Positions 4,779 to 5,687 of a DNA stretch of 5,687 nucleotides are shown here, piece after piece (position 1 is the stretch's first letter; each line of letters starts with the position of its first letter). The notes under the pieces are model-generated. The model was not told the DNA's origin, made no database searches, and saw only the letters and a program-made list of their open reading frames with translations. The stretch is from Eubacterium sp. CAG:252 (GTDB lineage: Bacteria > Bacillota > Clostridia > Lachnospirales > Lachnospiraceae), in NCBI GenBank assembly GCA_000436535.1, contig FR886316.1:58264-63950 (forward strand), given 5' to 3'. Both the position numbers and the translations under genes were made by a program.

Positions 4779-4835
4779 CTTAATCGCCTCCGTTGTTCCA
4801 AAAATCACCAGTTATTATAATCTATCAATAATAGA

Positions 4836-4864
4836 ATTATACCATCATTTTCCTACTTCAACAA
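4836..4864 (-). promoter_or_regulatory. Extended -10 promoter of the VOC gene
   Basis: On the minus strand TATAAT (4836-4841) is preceded by TGG, giving a full extended -10, with TTGTTG (4859-4864) 17 bases upstream as a partial -35. The predicted start is about 50 bases before the GGAGG-linked ATG. Close to the start is TCTATCAATAATAGA (4821-4835), a 5-bp inverted repeat that could be a weak operator. Confidence 0.68.
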
Positions 4865-4890
4865 ACACAATGCCATAGATTTTATCAGAC

Positions 4891-5019
4891 CTAAGATATT
4901 GTCCAGACTACAGTAACTTTATCAGTAACATCTATATCGTCTGCTTCAATATCTATATCATATGCCGCCGGTACACTCATTTCACATTCCGTACACTCCA
5001 TTAATCTCATTTCATTCAT
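4891..5019 (-). pseudogene. Short unrecognised frame with a CxxC motif, probable gene remnant
   Basis: A coding-like minus-strand frame is open from a stop at 5074-5076 to TAG at 4891-4893. From its first ATG (5017-5019) it gives 42 residues: MNEMRLMECTECEMSVPAAY, then DIDIEADDIDVTDKVTVVWT and IS. The part before that ATG (DYSWGEIDFVTKP) is equally protein-like but has no start codon, and the ATG lacks a close ribosome binding site. That suggests the 3' piece of a longer gene that lost its beginning. C-T-E-C could be half of a metal site. I cannot assign a family. Confidence 0.4.
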
Positions 5020-5110
5020 TGGCTTTGTTACAAAATCTATCTCTCCCCAGGAATAATCAATTGCCTGTCTTTGTTACAATATGAGTATAATTAAAATGAA
5101 TCTTCATATG

Positions 5111-5133
5111 GTCGCTGTCCCAGCGACATTTTT
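5111..5133 (+). terminator. Plus-strand terminator-like hairpin
   Basis: GTCGCTG (5111-5117) and CAGCGAC (5121-5127) form a perfect 7-bp GC-rich stem with a 3-base loop followed by ATTTTT, a textbook intrinsic terminator on the plus strand. No plus-strand gene leads into it. A TATAAT lies at 5086-5091, so a very short transcript or the relic of a lost gene are possible. Confidence 0.55.
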
Positions 5134-5174
5134 AAGATAAAAAACAAACGCCGATACTATGTGAGTACCGACGT
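5134..5174 (-). terminator. Intrinsic terminator on the minus strand after the integrase remnant
   Basis: As minus-strand RNA, ACGUCGGUACU (5164-5174) pairs with AGUAUCGGCGU (5148-5158) over all 11 positions, with two G-U wobbles, around a CACAU loop, and is followed by TTGTTTTTTATCTT. The stem is complete only in the minus-strand RNA (two C-A or A-C clashes on the plus side), which fixes its direction. It ends transcription coming from the right edge. Confidence 0.8.
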
Positions 5175-5197
5175 AACATTTACTAATCAATATTTAC

Positions 5198-5423
5198 TTA
5201 TGAGCATTTATACTCCAAGAATTGATTTACTTCTACAATCTCCATATCAGTAGTTTTAACTCTTCCAAAACCTTCGCTGGTTCAGTTTTGGCTCAGTTTT
5301 CTGAAACAGCTTTTCTCTTATTTCTATGTTCAAACTTCTTCATTTCTTCATAAAGAACATCATCTGTTTCTGTTGTATGAGAATAAATATCCATAACTTT
5401 ATATCTACTGACTTTCTGCCACT
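5198..5423 (-). pseudogene. Remnant of a tyrosine recombinase C-terminus, frameshifted
   Basis: Two adjoining minus-strand frames give KSVDIK (5397-5414) and, one base out of register, KVMDIYSHTTETDDVLYEEM (5392-5400 onward). Joined they read like the end of a phage or transposon integrase, where the motif GH-x-S-V-x-I-(T)-M-D-x-Y-x-H carries the nucleophilic tyrosine. The reading stops at TGA 5293-5295, then continues in the same frame as AKTEPAKVLEEL, and after another shift ends EIVEVNQFLEYKCS and TAA (5198-5200). The expected Gly-His before KSV reads Gly-Arg. Stops and shifts mean it is dead. The family call rests on about 20 residues, so it is only moderately sure. Confidence 0.42.
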
Positions 5424-5483
5424 CTACTCTTTAGTGATGCCATCCAATGCACCAATGTGATATTTTCCTTTTATCAAATCCTC

Positions 5484-5687
5484 CTATGCCTTAATATCAA
5501 AACTTAATCTATCAGGTGCAGAAATAATCACAGATTTTGCTACAAGGCTCTGTGTCATACTTTTTACATCAATACCAGTTACAGATAAGGCATAATTACC
5601 CGTTTCTTTTCTTTCTGCCGATTTTTCTGCACGTTTCTTTGCAGCTTTTTCTTCCTCTGCTTTTTTAGCAGCTCTTTTTTCTTTTAC
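5484..5687 (-). CDS. 3' end of a Lys/Ala/Glu-rich protein (partial, unrecognised)
   Basis: A frame open to the right edge gives 67 residues before TAG (5484-5486). The first half (VKEKRAAKKAEEEKAAKKRA...) is a highly charged helix or coiled coil. The second, ETGNYALSVTGIDVKSMTQS and then APDRLSFDIKA, looks like a short folded C-terminal tail. This layout (charged helix, then a tail ending near an FD motif) resembles clostridial proteins of the DUF6033 kind, but I give that little weight. An AGGAGG follows its stop and the next frame closes after 16 codons, so the gene after it has decayed. Its transcription would end at 5134-5174. Confidence 0.55.
   Translation of the reverse strand, partial: VKEKRAAKKAEEEKAAKKRAEKSAERKETGNYALSVTGIDVKSMTQSLVAKSVIISAPDRLSFDIKA

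Noticed and set aside
1..5687. CRISPR arrays, tRNA or rRNA genes, complete insertion sequences, toxin-antitoxin pairs.
   Set aside because: No regularly spaced repeats, cloverleaf-forming segments, rRNA-like stretches, intact transposase or typical toxin partners were seen on either strand.

Overview
The window is AT-rich DNA with Gram-positive expression signals: GGAGG-type ribosome binding sites, TTGACA/TATAAT promoters, and TTG and GTG starts. Gene families (Cys-rich KTR protein, XRE-zinc ribbon fusion, TetR/AcrR pairs, a ~72-residue conserved clostridial protein) point to a low-GC Firmicute, most likely a gut clostridium of the Lachnospiraceae type. This placement is inference from family content. 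Every gene I support is on the minus strand, so the window reads right to left.

Right edge (about 4.8-5.7 kb): an accessory, partly decayed stretch. It holds the 3' end of a Lys/Ala/Glu-rich protein entering from outside, a frameshifted C-terminal remnant of what looks like a tyrosine recombinase, a good minus-strand terminator, a separate plus-strand terminator-like hairpin, and a short promoterless remnant with a CxxC motif.

Middle (2.65-4.8 kb): a VOC/glyoxalase-family protein with its own extended -10 promoter, a tiny 32-codon ORF, a conserved 72-residue protein, a Bcp/PrxQ peroxiredoxin whose first ~34 residues are missing, a small terminator, and a 255-residue XRE regulator fused to a zinc ribbon.

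Left (0.33-2.65 kb): the best-defined unit, a regulator cassette in the order TetR-1, GNAT acetyltransferase, TetR-2, Cys-rich KTR protein. The two TetR proteins are paralogs with closely similar ligand domains. Each has its own promoter of the same design: TTGACA, a palindromic operator filling the 17-bp spacer, and a second copy of that operator just after the -10. The operator sequences differ between the two (TAAACG-N2-CGTTTA for TetR-1, AAGTNACC-N4-GGTNACTT for TetR-2), so they are probably separately autoregulated. TetR-1 control would cover the acetyltransferase and, by read-through, the rest. The TetR-2 promoter starts inside the stop codon of the acetyltransferase gene and serves TetR-2 and the KTR protein. 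The TetR-1 leader also carries a GC-rich block of strong hairpins.

Left edge (1-330): no convincing complete gene. It has a hairpin ending the cassette, short coding-like remnants, an 18-bp palindrome, and perhaps the first codons of a gene leaving the window.
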